Below, piece by piece: positions 56,513 through 64,000 of a stretch of DNA of 64,000 nucleotides; the stretch's first letter is position 1, and each line of letters begins with the position of its first letter. The stretch is from Enterococcus dongliensis. GTDB lineage: Bacteria > Bacillota > Bacilli > Lactobacillales > Enterococcaceae. The stretch lies in assembly GCF_005405225.1 (NCBI RefSeq), contig NZ_BJDQ01000007.1:54363-118362 (forward strand). The letters are read 5' to 3'. Below the pieces are notes generated by a model that made no database searches, was not told the DNA's origin, and worked only from the letters and a program-made list of their open reading frames with translations. The translations under genes and the position numbers were made by a program.

Positions 56513-57685
56513 CTATGAGGTTGTATTTGTTTGTTGGATTTGTATAATCAGCTGATGAGAGTCGTCCTTTTTACTAAGAATTGTTTTTTTAGGTAAGTAA
56601 ACTTGCGGGTCGGTTTGTTTAAGCTTGGTAAGCCCTGCCTTAAACTGAGCGATACTTGTCTTTTTTTCTGTTCCTAACAAGACAGTATATAAACTCCCTG
56701 GAAGATGATCAAAAACGACTTGACCTTCCTCATCTGACTGTACTACAAATGGCTTTCCTTCTCGCTGTAAAACTTGTTTTCCTCTACGATCAGCTAATGC
56801 TACTGAAAAGTGGCGCAAAGGTTCTCCTTGCTGATTTTGTAAATAAAAAACTAAATTCACTATTTTTTTTCGCAGTAGGTAACTCTTAAGCACACGATAC
56901 AATAACAAAATTACACCTGCTGACAGACCGACGATTCCAGCTAAGATTCCCCATTGATACAATCGACGAGAACTGACCGCTTTTTGTGCATCTGAGGCGA
57001 TCTTTTCAGTATAAGGAATTCGGTGACCACGCACTAACAATCGATGAGAATTGATCATATAGGGCGTACACGTAATCAACGTAACCAAATCCGCCCCTGG
57101 TACAATCTGCAGATCACTTGTCTCATTTGGTTCCACCACTTTGATCTGGTCGACTTGATAAGCAAGTTTCTCTCCTGCAATCGTTAGAACAAAGATATCT
57201 TTTTCTTTGAGCTTTGGTAAATCCGTAAATAATTTTCGTTGCGGCAGTCCACGGTGCGCCGAAATTGCCGCGTGTGTATCTACACCTCCTGTTGGATAGG
57301 AAGTTCCTTGTATAACGGTAGCTCCGCGCATCAATAAATAATCATTCGTAGTATCAAAAATCGGTACCTCCGTCTTGATTGCTGAAATCGTCAGCGTGCC
57401 GATCAAATGTTTTTCGATGTATTGTTCACTATCGGATAGATCTGCTGTCTCTTTAAAAGGATCTGTAATTGCCGCAGGATTTTGTTTATCGTCATGATTT
57501 GCTTGTTTCATTTGTGCCAAGCGCTGTTTATCGATCTTTTTTTGATAATTGTCGACCATTTTCTGATCGATTAAGCTATTGACTGCATCTGAATAAAAAG
57601 GATATAACGCAGTCAAACTTCCGATCAAAAAAATCAGGAGCATTAAAATCCGCGTAATGAGTTGTTTTTTCCCGCCTTTCTTCAT
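56513..57685 (-). CDS. srtC: Class C (pilus) sortase with C-terminal tail domain
   Basis: A 390-residue pilin-polymerising transpeptidase. An N-terminal membrane helix (about 10-30) and a lid with DPF (75-77) precede the catalytic domain. His144 is in SAHRGLP, Cys206 in TLITCTPYMINSHR and Arg215 follows. A second membrane helix lies at about 244-266. About 115 residues then remain, which class C sortases normally do not have. They read GQVVFDHLPGSLYTVLLG (321-338), like a CnaB/SpaA strand pattern. It starts four bases after the first sortase gene. Confidence 0.92.
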   Translation of the reverse strand: MKKGGKKQLITRILMLLIFLIGSLTALYPFYSDAVNSLIDQKMVDNYQKKIDKQRLAQMKQANHDDKQNPAAITDPFKETADLSDSEQYIEKHLIGTLTISAIKTEVPIFDTTNDYLLMRGATVIQGTSYPTGGVDTHAAISAHRGLPQRKLFTDLPKLKEKDIFVLTIAGEKLAYQVDQIKVVEPNETSDLQIVPGADLVTLITCTPYMINSHRLLVRGHRIPYTEKIASDAQKAVSSRRLYQWGILAGIVGLSAGVILLLYRVLKSYLLRKKIVNLVFYLQNQQGEPLRHFSVALADRRGKQVLQREGKPFVVQSDEEGQVVFDHLPGSLYTVLLGTEKKTSIAQFKAGLTKLKQTDPQVYLPKKTILSKKDDSHQLIIQIQQTNTTS

Positions 57686-57689
57686 CTTC

Positions 57690-58868
57690 TCACACTCCTA
57701 CTAGTAAATACTTCCCATTTTTTTTAATCAGTTGATTTCTTTTGCCAATCAAACGAAACATTGGATCATGTACACGCCAAACTTTTGCTTTAAACAACGG
57801 TTGTTCATTTTTTGGAAAAGCACTCACTTTATAAATCCCGCCAGGAATCTCTGAAAAACAAACTTCCCCTTGTACGTTTTTCGATTCGATTACGGGTTTT
57901 CCTCCTAAAAGAACCGGTGTCCCATCTTTTTGCAGTAGTTGAAATTGATGTAGCGTTGGCTCTGAATTGAAAAACTGTAACTTGTATGTTTTTTTCGCTG
58001 CTCGAAATAACACTACTTTACGCCAAATCCAATAAAAAATGATGCCTAAGATTCCCACAAAAAGTACAATCAGTCCTGATAGACGCCAGAATTGATAGCG
58101 TCTGGTTTGATTGATCGCTGTTCCCATTTTTTCTTTATAAGGAATTCGCACACCTGTTACTAACAAACGATGAGAATTAATCATATAGGGTGTACATGTT
58201 AATAACGTCACGAGATCGCGTCCTTTTTGTACAGCCAAAACCTCTAAATTATCTGGTGATACTACTTGAATCTGATCGACTTGATACGCAAGGCGTTCAT
58301 CCAATATATCGAGATAAAATTGATCGCCTTTTTTTAATTTTTCCAGATCGGTAAAGATCATTTTTTGAGGCAATCCCGTATGTCCTGTAATAACCGAATG
58401 GGTACTTGTTCCACCAATCGGGTAAGACGTTCCTTGCAGTAAGGTCGTCCCTTTTTCTAAAAGTACTTGATTCGTCTCACTAAAAATCGGTAAACTCGTA
58501 CGGATTTTAGGAATATATAATGCTCCTAAAAGATGTTCTTCGTAATACGTTGCCGGATAATTTTCTTCAAGATTTGTCGTATCAAATAATTCTTCTAACA
58601 GACCTAAACCAGAAATACCCGTTGCTTCACTTTTCTTTGCATTCTCAGCGACCATTTTTTTTCGTACTTTTTCTCGATTTTTCTGATTTTGTGCTGCTGT
58701 TTCTTGCTGATGTTTTTCTACCATTTTCTGATCCAGATAGTTGTTCAATGAATCCACAAAAAAGGGATAGGAAAATATGCCGATGCCAGTTATAAACATT
58801 ACCGCAATCAAGCATTTGATAAGTAGATTTGTTGGTTTTTTCCTAGCAGAGTGCGTTTGTTTTGTCAT
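57690..58868 (-). CDS. srtC: Class C (pilus) sortase with C-terminal tail domain
   Basis: A 392-residue sortase, paralogue of the next gene. Membrane helices lie at about 18-38 and 263-283. His163 is in TGHTGLPQK, Cys225 in TLLTCTPYMINSHR and Arg234 follows. The usual DPW/DPF lid motif is absent; the region reads ELFDTTNLEE (93-102). Its tail (about 285-392) also looks CnaB-like (GEVCFSEIPGGIYKVSAF). The ATG at 58868 follows GAGGGAGTG; a longer frame adds seven residues. A partial terminator separates it from the backbone pilin. Confidence 0.92.
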   Translation of the reverse strand: MTKQTHSARKKPTNLLIKCLIAVMFITGIGIFSYPFFVDSLNNYLDQKMVEKHQQETAAQNQKNREKVRKKMVAENAKKSEATGISGLGLLEELFDTTNLEENYPATYYEEHLLGALYIPKIRTSLPIFSETNQVLLEKGTTLLQGTSYPIGGTSTHSVITGHTGLPQKMIFTDLEKLKKGDQFYLDILDERLAYQVDQIQVVSPDNLEVLAVQKGRDLVTLLTCTPYMINSHRLLVTGVRIPYKEKMGTAINQTRRYQFWRLSGLIVLFVGILGIIFYWIWRKVVLFRAAKKTYKLQFFNSEPTLHQFQLLQKDGTPVLLGGKPVIESKNVQGEVCFSEIPGGIYKVSAFPKNEQPLFKAKVWRVHDPMFRLIGKRNQLIKKNGKYLLVGV

Positions 58869-58905
58869 CGTTACCACTCCCTCATTCATTTTCTATGTAA
58901 AATTT

Positions 58906-58954
58906 AGAAAAACAGACTGAAACAGTCTCAAAGGAACTGATCCAATCTGTTTTT
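58906..58954 (-). terminator. Hairpin between backbone pilin and sortases
   Basis: On the minus strand AAAACAGA pairs with TCTGTTTTT as the base of an imperfect stem, ending in a T-run. Likely limits sortase expression relative to pilin. Confidence 0.6.
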
Positions 58955-58971
58955 CGTGTTAAAAAGGAAGA

Positions 58972-60549
58972 TTATACTTCAGAGGGTCTCTTTGCTTTTT
59001 TGTACCAGATGAATGCCCCTGTCATCAAGGCTAATCCAATCGCTAAGAATGCTAGGATCCCATTTCCACCTGTAGAAGGCAATAATCCTTTAGGCGTATT
59101 GCTGACTTTTGTTATTAGATCAGCCTTTTTGTAGTCCCCGTGTGTAACAGTGAATGAGACTGCCTCTTCTAATTTTACATATTTATCAGAAGGTGCCGCT
59201 GTTTCGATTAAATTGTAGTCTCCATTAGCAAGTCCGATTACTTTTAGTACACCGTCTTTTTCTGATGAGATTTCTGTCGCTTCATTCTCAGCCACCCAGC
59301 CTTTGAATGCATATTCTCCATCACCATTTAAGTTGAATTTTGCATATTCAGTGTCAGATTTTTGGACCTTAAATTTCGCACCCGCTAATCCTTGACCTGT
59401 ATGTCCATCGATTTTAGTAAATTGATGGCCGCCTGTTCCGACTTTATCAGTTGTCAAATCAGACTGCTGACTCCCGTTAATCGAGACATATGCCTTATTC
59501 GTCTGTAATTTATCGATGTCGAAGCTATCCTTGAACTTCATTTGATACGTGATGATTAACGTTTTCCCTGCTAGACTTCCTACTGTCGTACTGCTTGTAG
59601 TCAGACTAATCACAAAGTTTCCATTTCCCTGAGTAAGTGTATAGTCCCCATCTCCTAGCAATTCTACTTCTGATGTTCCTTCTTTCGGTGTTCCTACTTC
59701 CGGTGTTCCCACAAGTTCTAATCCGGCACTTGGTTCATCTGTGATTGTAAATGATGTCAGCGAACTGATATTTTCTGGGATATTGATTGTTAATGTATAG
59801 CTGAATTCGTCTGCTGTCGTAGCGTTGTAATACAATAATTTTGTTGGATCATTTTCGTCATAAATTTTCTGAGTACCATAATCCGCTACTTTGCTATCTG
59901 TCGCCGTCTGGTTTTTAGGATAAAGATGGATATTTTCATTTACAACATCTGTGTAGGTAACGTTCCCGTTATCATCTAATTTAATTGATCCATCAGTATC
60001 TTTTACAATTCCATAGATTGGTAATGCTAAAACGATCGGTGCTGCTTTTTTTGTGATCGTTGTCGTAGCAGGCGTGCCCGTTTCGACAAATAGATACACT
60101 GCATCTTTTGTTACAGAATTTCCAGATACTTCATACGTACTTTTTGCTGGTAAATTCGCAAACGACGCCTTACCATCTTCACCTGTTGTCATCTCACGTG
60201 GTGTCCCGGCAGCAGCTGCAATCGCATCTGCTGTATCTGCTACAATCGCATTAGTCACAGCACTTTGTGAGCTTCCATTAATCTGTCCATGGTAATACGC
60301 TGTGATATCATACGCTGTGAACGTTACACCTGCCAAAGGTTCGCCGCCAAAATCCGATATTGCTTCTCCGGTATTTTGTATAGTTGAATCTGGATAATTA
60401 GTATTAAACAATCGTTTATTTAATGTCACACTGACCGTTTCCGACGTAGCCGCCTCTGCGATTTCTCCTGCGCCAAGTGCTCCTCCTATTAATAAAGGTA
60501 GTGCCATCAGACTGGTGGCTAACAAACCGAATATTTTTTTCATTTTCAT
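58972..60549 (-). CDS. LPXTG backbone pilin
   Basis: A 525-residue major pilin. The signal peptide is about 1-34, ending AEAA. The pilin motif IHLYPKN puts the reactive Lys at about 212. E-box-like segments (YLFVETGTPA) and a SpaA/CnaB-type C-terminal domain precede the sorting signal LPSTGG (490-495), a membrane helix and a basic tail. Sortase C would link the threonine of LPXTG to Lys of the next subunit. ATG seven bases after AGGAGG. Second pilin gene in the operon order. Confidence 0.93.
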   Translation of the reverse strand: MKMKKIFGLLATSLMALPLLIGGALGAGEIAEAATSETVSVTLNKRLFNTNYPDSTIQNTGEAISDFGGEPLAGVTFTAYDITAYYHGQINGSSQSAVTNAIVADTADAIAAAAGTPREMTTGEDGKASFANLPAKSTYEVSGNSVTKDAVYLFVETGTPATTTITKKAAPIVLALPIYGIVKDTDGSIKLDDNGNVTYTDVVNENIHLYPKNQTATDSKVADYGTQKIYDENDPTKLLYYNATTADEFSYTLTINIPENISSLTSFTITDEPSAGLELVGTPEVGTPKEGTSEVELLGDGDYTLTQGNGNFVISLTTSSTTVGSLAGKTLIITYQMKFKDSFDIDKLQTNKAYVSINGSQQSDLTTDKVGTGGHQFTKIDGHTGQGLAGAKFKVQKSDTEYAKFNLNGDGEYAFKGWVAENEATEISSEKDGVLKVIGLANGDYNLIETAAPSDKYVKLEEAVSFTVTHGDYKKADLITKVSNTPKGLLPSTGGNGILAFLAIGLALMTGAFIWYKKAKRPSEV

Positions 60550-60619
60550 CTCTTTTCCTCCTAATTTTTCTTTTTATAGTGGATTTCTTTTTCAACGTCT
60601 ACTTTACTTGCAATGATCT

Positions 60620-61930
60620 CTATTCGTCTTTCGTTACTTTGACAGCGATTTTTCGACGATACCAAAAGAAAATCACAAGACCTACAATCACTAATCCAAT
60701 CAGTGAAATAAGTGTTTTGGCTTCTCCCGTCACTGGTAAAAATGACTTTTTCGGTGGAGAAGATGGCTCGATAGGTTGTGCTGGTGTAGTCGGTTGCTCC
60801 GGTGTGGTCGGTTGTCCCGGTGTTACCGGTTTTTCCGGATCAGTTGAAACTTGATAGTTATACACACGCGGTTCAACTTTTTCATATGCAGATTTTGGCA
60901 CCCCTCCTTCGATTAATTCATCCATATTTTGACCATTAACCGTTACATAACGCGGATTTCCATTCTGGTCCTCCCAATGCTCCGGTATGATTACTTCAAT
61001 GGCTTTATCTTCTTCGGATATTTCATAACCAGGTATCCCTTTGACTTCTTCAAAATAATACGTACCCGATGCAAGAAAATGTCCTTTCATTGATACTAAG
61101 CCGTCTTTGTCTGAGACAAATCTAGCAATTCCTTGATCGTCAGAAGAAACCCAATCATTTTCCAAATCACTGTTAGGGTCGAGTTTTAAATACTTTTTCT
61201 CCCCGTTTTCTATCCGATAAAGAACAAATTCTGCCCCCGCTAATGGCACGCCAAGGCCTTCTTCAGTTTTTGTCGTTTTTCCATATTTAAAAAAGTATGG
61301 ATCACGTAAATAGCCAACATTCTTAGGGTAAATATGAATTTGTTCTAATTCTTCATCTGGACTGGCTGGATTTTCAATCGGTAAGATTACTGCTAAAGGT
61401 ACTGCCAACTTTTCAATATCTACATTCAGCTCTTGTTCCGAATCTACATGTGATTCAAACAATAAATAGACAGCATAACGTTCGCCATTCATCTTTGGAA
61501 CAGTTACCCGAGCAATCCCTTCGCCAAACTGAGCGTCTTTTCCTGTTTCGATTGGCTCAGCGACTTCTTGCAGATTTTCATTTTTAATCAATTCGCTGAT
61601 TTGTGTGCGTGACATCGTGGCTATCATCGTCATAAAACTTTCCGGTGATAGTTTATGACTCAGATAGTAATCCGTCATATCATAGATTTTGAAATGAGCA
61701 CCGTTTAATGGGGCGCCTTTGGTCATTACGTCAGCATCTTCCGGAGCTTCCAATCCATTATTTGCAAATTTTTCTATTTCTTGATAATGGACATCTCGAA
61801 TCATTCGTTTATGCACGATTAATTCAACATCCTCTGTTTGTGCCTCTGCTTGCAATGATGTGCCTAAGCCACCGACGAAAAACGGCAATAAAAGTAAAAA
61901 CATGAAGAAATATCCTTTTAATTTTTTCAT
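60620..61930 (-). CDS. LPXTG minor (basal-type) pilin
   Basis: A 436-residue pilin with a signal peptide (about 1-28), a pilin-like motif IHIYPKN (199-204), a SpaA/CnaB-like domain (about 228-315, with GVPLAGAEFVLYRI) and a proline-rich stalk (367-394). It ends LPVTGE (398-403), membrane helix and basic tail. The proline-rich linker before the sorting signal is typical of the basal subunit anchored to the wall. Start overlaps the end of the tip gene by TAAATG. It lacks an obvious mid-domain E-box, but LLFESHVDSE may serve. Confidence 0.88.
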   Translation of the reverse strand: MKKLKGYFFMFLLLLPFFVGGLGTSLQAEAQTEDVELIVHKRMIRDVHYQEIEKFANNGLEAPEDADVMTKGAPLNGAHFKIYDMTDYYLSHKLSPESFMTMIATMSRTQISELIKNENLQEVAEPIETGKDAQFGEGIARVTVPKMNGERYAVYLLFESHVDSEQELNVDIEKLAVPLAVILPIENPASPDEELEQIHIYPKNVGYLRDPYFFKYGKTTKTEEGLGVPLAGAEFVLYRIENGEKKYLKLDPNSDLENDWVSSDDQGIARFVSDKDGLVSMKGHFLASGTYYFEEVKGIPGYEISEEDKAIEVIIPEHWEDQNGNPRYVTVNGQNMDELIEGGVPKSAYEKVEPRVYNYQVSTDPEKPVTPGQPTTPEQPTTPAQPIEPSSPPKKSFLPVTGEAKTLISLIGLVIVGLVIFFWYRRKIAVKVTKDE

Positions 61931-63949
61931 TTACTTTGCCCCCTTTCGGTTGCGATAGCCATAGTAGACACTGATTCCCATAGCACAAAGGAGTAAAATC
62001 AATGCAGTGAGCATAAACACTCTGCGCCCTGGACCACCAGTCGCTGGTAATAGTCCTTTAGGTTTGTTGAATACAGTGATTTCAAAAAGTAAGTTGTTTG
62101 TATCTTCAGACTTATTGTCTGAAATAGACGTGTATTCTCCCGCTCCTTCAGTAACATGGATTTTTCCATTTAGATCGATCGTAAACAAAATTTCTTTTGA
62201 AAGAATTACATAGTCTTTTGGCGCAGATGTTTCCGTTAACGTATAGGTCTCATTCACTTTCAATAGTGGATCATTTTCAAAGATCAACTTCCCAGTAGCA
62301 TCCGTACTACCAGAAGCGATGGAGTCACCTGTTGCATCTTGAATCGTAAATTCCACGCCGCTGATTGGTTTTTTCGTATGTTCATCAAGTTTTAGAACAT
62401 CGATTGCCAATCCTTTTGTTTCATTATTTAATTCAAAAATAAATGGATCCGTTAGTTTCGTAGCATTATCAATCACTATTTCAAACATTGGCGGATCTTC
62501 AGGATATTGTTTTGCTTTTTCTGTTATAACAACTGTCCACGGCCCGGCTGATTTGATTCCATCTAACTCTTTTAATTGTTCAGATAATTCGTATGTTCCT
62601 ACACCTAAATCTGTAAATATCAAATCTTCTGGCACTGTAACTTTTTTATCATACTCAACATTTTCGATTGGTTCTTCTGTTTCAACAAGTTCTAAACGAA
62701 AACTTGGTGTAAACCCTTCCGGAAGTTCTCTTCCATCCAACGTTTTATCAATGGTTAATTTCGTCGTTAAAACTTCGACATTATGAATTACTGGACGGAC
62801 ATGCTGGTTACTACGTGGATAGGCGTCTGGTTCAAGATTTTTTATATCAAACTCTGTTGTCCCGTAGTTTGCCACATAATCGATTGCTGCTCCTTCACCG
62901 CCCGTACCAGCTGTTATCGTATGATCGGCTGTATACGTCTTATCCTCTCTTGGATAGCGTTCATAATCTTCATGAAAATCTTTCGTCACCTCATGTGTTG
63001 GATCAATACCCATCGCATCACAATTGGATGACCAAATCGATTCATCCTTACACCAATCTGAAGTGATTTCATCGATATCCTTAGCTGCTTGATTCAATAA
63101 AATAGTCTCATCCGTTTCCAACGTGATCGGTTTAAGAAGTTTCACATCTACATAAGGGGTATTGATGTTATACGGTTTTCCCTCACCATCAACTATGTCA
63201 AAGTTCTGAATCGTCGCCTCACCAGGGAATTTTAAGCCTGAATCATTTCCCTCATTCGTAGGGACTACATCCGCTCCGATGAATTTATCTTTTGCTTTGA
63301 CTAAAATCGTTGTACTCCATGAATAATGAACATTTTCGTCCTCATCTGGCTCACTACTGATCAATTCGATATCAGTAACAGTAAATTTTCCCCCATCCTT
63401 TGAAAATTTTGGCCCGTCTTCTTCACTTTCAGGGATTGAAACAAACTCAAAATATTCGCTAAGTTCATCGACTAGTTCCAGATCATTGATAACCATTTTG
63501 CTGATTAAGGCATCAATCATTGCTTCCACAATGTCGCCTGATACATTATTATTGAAAAAATAGTTATCTTCGTCGGTAATTCCATAATCAACCCATTTAC
63601 TATCTTCTTCTTCAGACTGTACAACAAATGTATTTTCTGCGGAGATATTTTCTGCTTTCTCTACATAGGTTTTAACCTTACCAATATCGTTGATAGTTGT
63701 TCCTACTGTATAGACAACGAATGCTTGATCAGCTTCCCCGGGTAAAAGTTCCTCGTTGATATATTTATTTGTTAGCTCTGCTGCTTTATTTGCACCAAAT
63801 CCCTCTTTATCAAATGCAGCGATTTGTCTATCAAACATACTCTTTTTACTTTCTACACCTTCTACACCTTCTTCACCTTCTTCACCTTCTTCACCTTCTT
63901 CACCTTCGTCACCTTCGTCACCTTGCATGTATCCTAATAAAGTAGACAC
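61931..63949 (-). CDS. LPXTG tip-adhesin-like protein, apparently 5'-truncated
   Basis: A 672-residue frame from GTG 63949 (or ATG 63928), with no signal peptide. Residues about 10-33 are an acidic repeat of three-residue units. Residues 55-160 look like the second half of a VWA domain (DQAFVVYTVGTTINDIGKV); the MIDAS half is missing. Two CnaB domains follow (about 395-500 and 513-605), then LPATGG (634-639). Upstream, all three frames hit stops within 51 bases. It may be a broken gene, or a frameshift lies just beyond the window. Confidence 0.8.
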   Translation of the reverse strand: MSTLLGYMQGDEGDEGEEGEEGEEGEEGVEGVESKKSMFDRQIAAFDKEGFGANKAAELTNKYINEELLPGEADQAFVVYTVGTTINDIGKVKTYVEKAENISAENTFVVQSEEEDSKWVDYGITDEDNYFFNNNVSGDIVEAMIDALISKMVINDLELVDELSEYFEFVSIPESEEDGPKFSKDGGKFTVTDIELISSEPDEDENVHYSWSTTILVKAKDKFIGADVVPTNEGNDSGLKFPGEATIQNFDIVDGEGKPYNINTPYVDVKLLKPITLETDETILLNQAAKDIDEITSDWCKDESIWSSNCDAMGIDPTHEVTKDFHEDYERYPREDKTYTADHTITAGTGGEGAAIDYVANYGTTEFDIKNLEPDAYPRSNQHVRPVIHNVEVLTTKLTIDKTLDGRELPEGFTPSFRLELVETEEPIENVEYDKKVTVPEDLIFTDLGVGTYELSEQLKELDGIKSAGPWTVVITEKAKQYPEDPPMFEIVIDNATKLTDPFIFELNNETKGLAIDVLKLDEHTKKPISGVEFTIQDATGDSIASGSTDATGKLIFENDPLLKVNETYTLTETSAPKDYVILSKEILFTIDLNGKIHVTEGAGEYTSISDNKSEDTNNLLFEITVFNKPKGLLPATGGPGRRVFMLTALILLLCAMGISVYYGYRNRKGAK
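63851..63922 (-). repeat. Eight 9-bp tandem repeats in the tip gene
   Basis: Eight direct copies of a 9-bp unit (TTCTTCACC and close variants). On the coding strand they encode GDE twice, GEE four times and GVE twice. In-frame, so copy-number changes would not shift the frame. Confidence 0.9.
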
Positions 63950-64000
63950 CTTTTTTGCTATACTATTAATTATTTAGACATCTTTTGAGAAAGGAATTTT
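63950..64000. other. Region upstream of the tip gene at window edge
   Basis: 51 AT-rich bases with stops in every minus-strand frame. TAGACACCTTTT (63943) and TAGACATCTTTT (63975) form an imperfect 12-base direct repeat 32 bases apart. No gene can be supported. Confidence 0.4.

Noticed and set aside
63851..63922. Short regular repeats as a CRISPR array
   Set aside because: Unit is 9 bp with no spacers, inside an open frame encoding acidic triplets.

Overview
The window is chromosomal DNA from a low-GC Firmicute of the order Lactobacillales, most likely an Enterococcus or close relative. The evidence is gene content and order (comG operon, then a YtxK-like methyltransferase and ackA; ecsAB next to a HIT protein and prsA; a second Prs; DUF1831 beside a cysteine desulfurase; LPxTG pili), strong AGGAGG ribosome-binding sites, AT-rich intergenic DNA and T-rich intrinsic terminators. 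Assignments come from reading motifs; no database search was run. I saw no rRNA, tRNA, CRISPR array, prophage or complete insertion sequence. Where a start differs from the longest open frame, it was chosen from the Shine-Dalgarno sequence.

Layout. 1-5.7 kb: the tail of an aldo/keto reductase, a D-2-hydroxyacid dehydrogenase, an archaeal/eukaryotic-type prolyl-tRNA synthetase behind a proline T-box, a DUF368 (polyprenyl-phosphate translocase type) protein and a flavodoxin-fold oxidoreductase. 5.7-16.2 kb, minus strand: ackA, methyltransferase, the seven-gene comG competence pseudopilus operon, trmB, a choline-kinase-like gene, dat and ecsBA. 16.3-19.9 kb, plus strand: HIT protein, YtxH protein, prsA, a Nudix-winged-helix regulator and a DUF2798 membrane protein behind an attenuator-like leader. 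20-26.7 kb, minus strand: rlmN, ftsK and a polar amino acid ABC importer controlled by a T-box followed by a second, stem-I-less T-box module.

26.7-35.2 kb is a catabolic operon. A LevR/CelR-type sigma-54 activator lies upstream of a -24/-12 promoter that drives PTS IIB, IIA, an Eis-like acetyltransferase, PTS IIC, a GH1 6-phospho-glycosidase and a MupG-like (DUF871) 6-phospho-muramidase. The likely job is import and breakdown of a beta-linked disaccharide, possibly a wall-derived amino sugar. 35.3-47.3 kb holds a TetR regulator with clear operators facing a ketopantoate-reductase-like gene, topB, mnmA, a GntR/membrane-protein pair, a phosphoesterase, cysteine desulfurase plus DUF1831, and a Prs2-type PRPP synthetase homologue without the usual catalytic-loop motif. 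47.4-56.4 kb: a C39-like peptidase gene broken by a frameshift, pepO, a THF riboswitch with folT, a lone glycosyltransferase-like gene, efp, and genes for an HD protein, an RNA methyltransferase, acylphosphatase and YidC.

56.5 kb to the end is a sortase-assembled pilus operon read right to left: a tip-adhesin-like gene (no signal peptide, truncated VWA domain, 9-nt repeat at its start), a basal-type pilin, a backbone pilin and two class C sortases. Both sortases carry an unusual tail of about 110 residues beyond the last membrane segment that resembles a CnaB/SpaA fold. This is the most interesting feature of the window. The tandem T-box, the MupG/Eis PTS operon and the DUF2798 leader come next.
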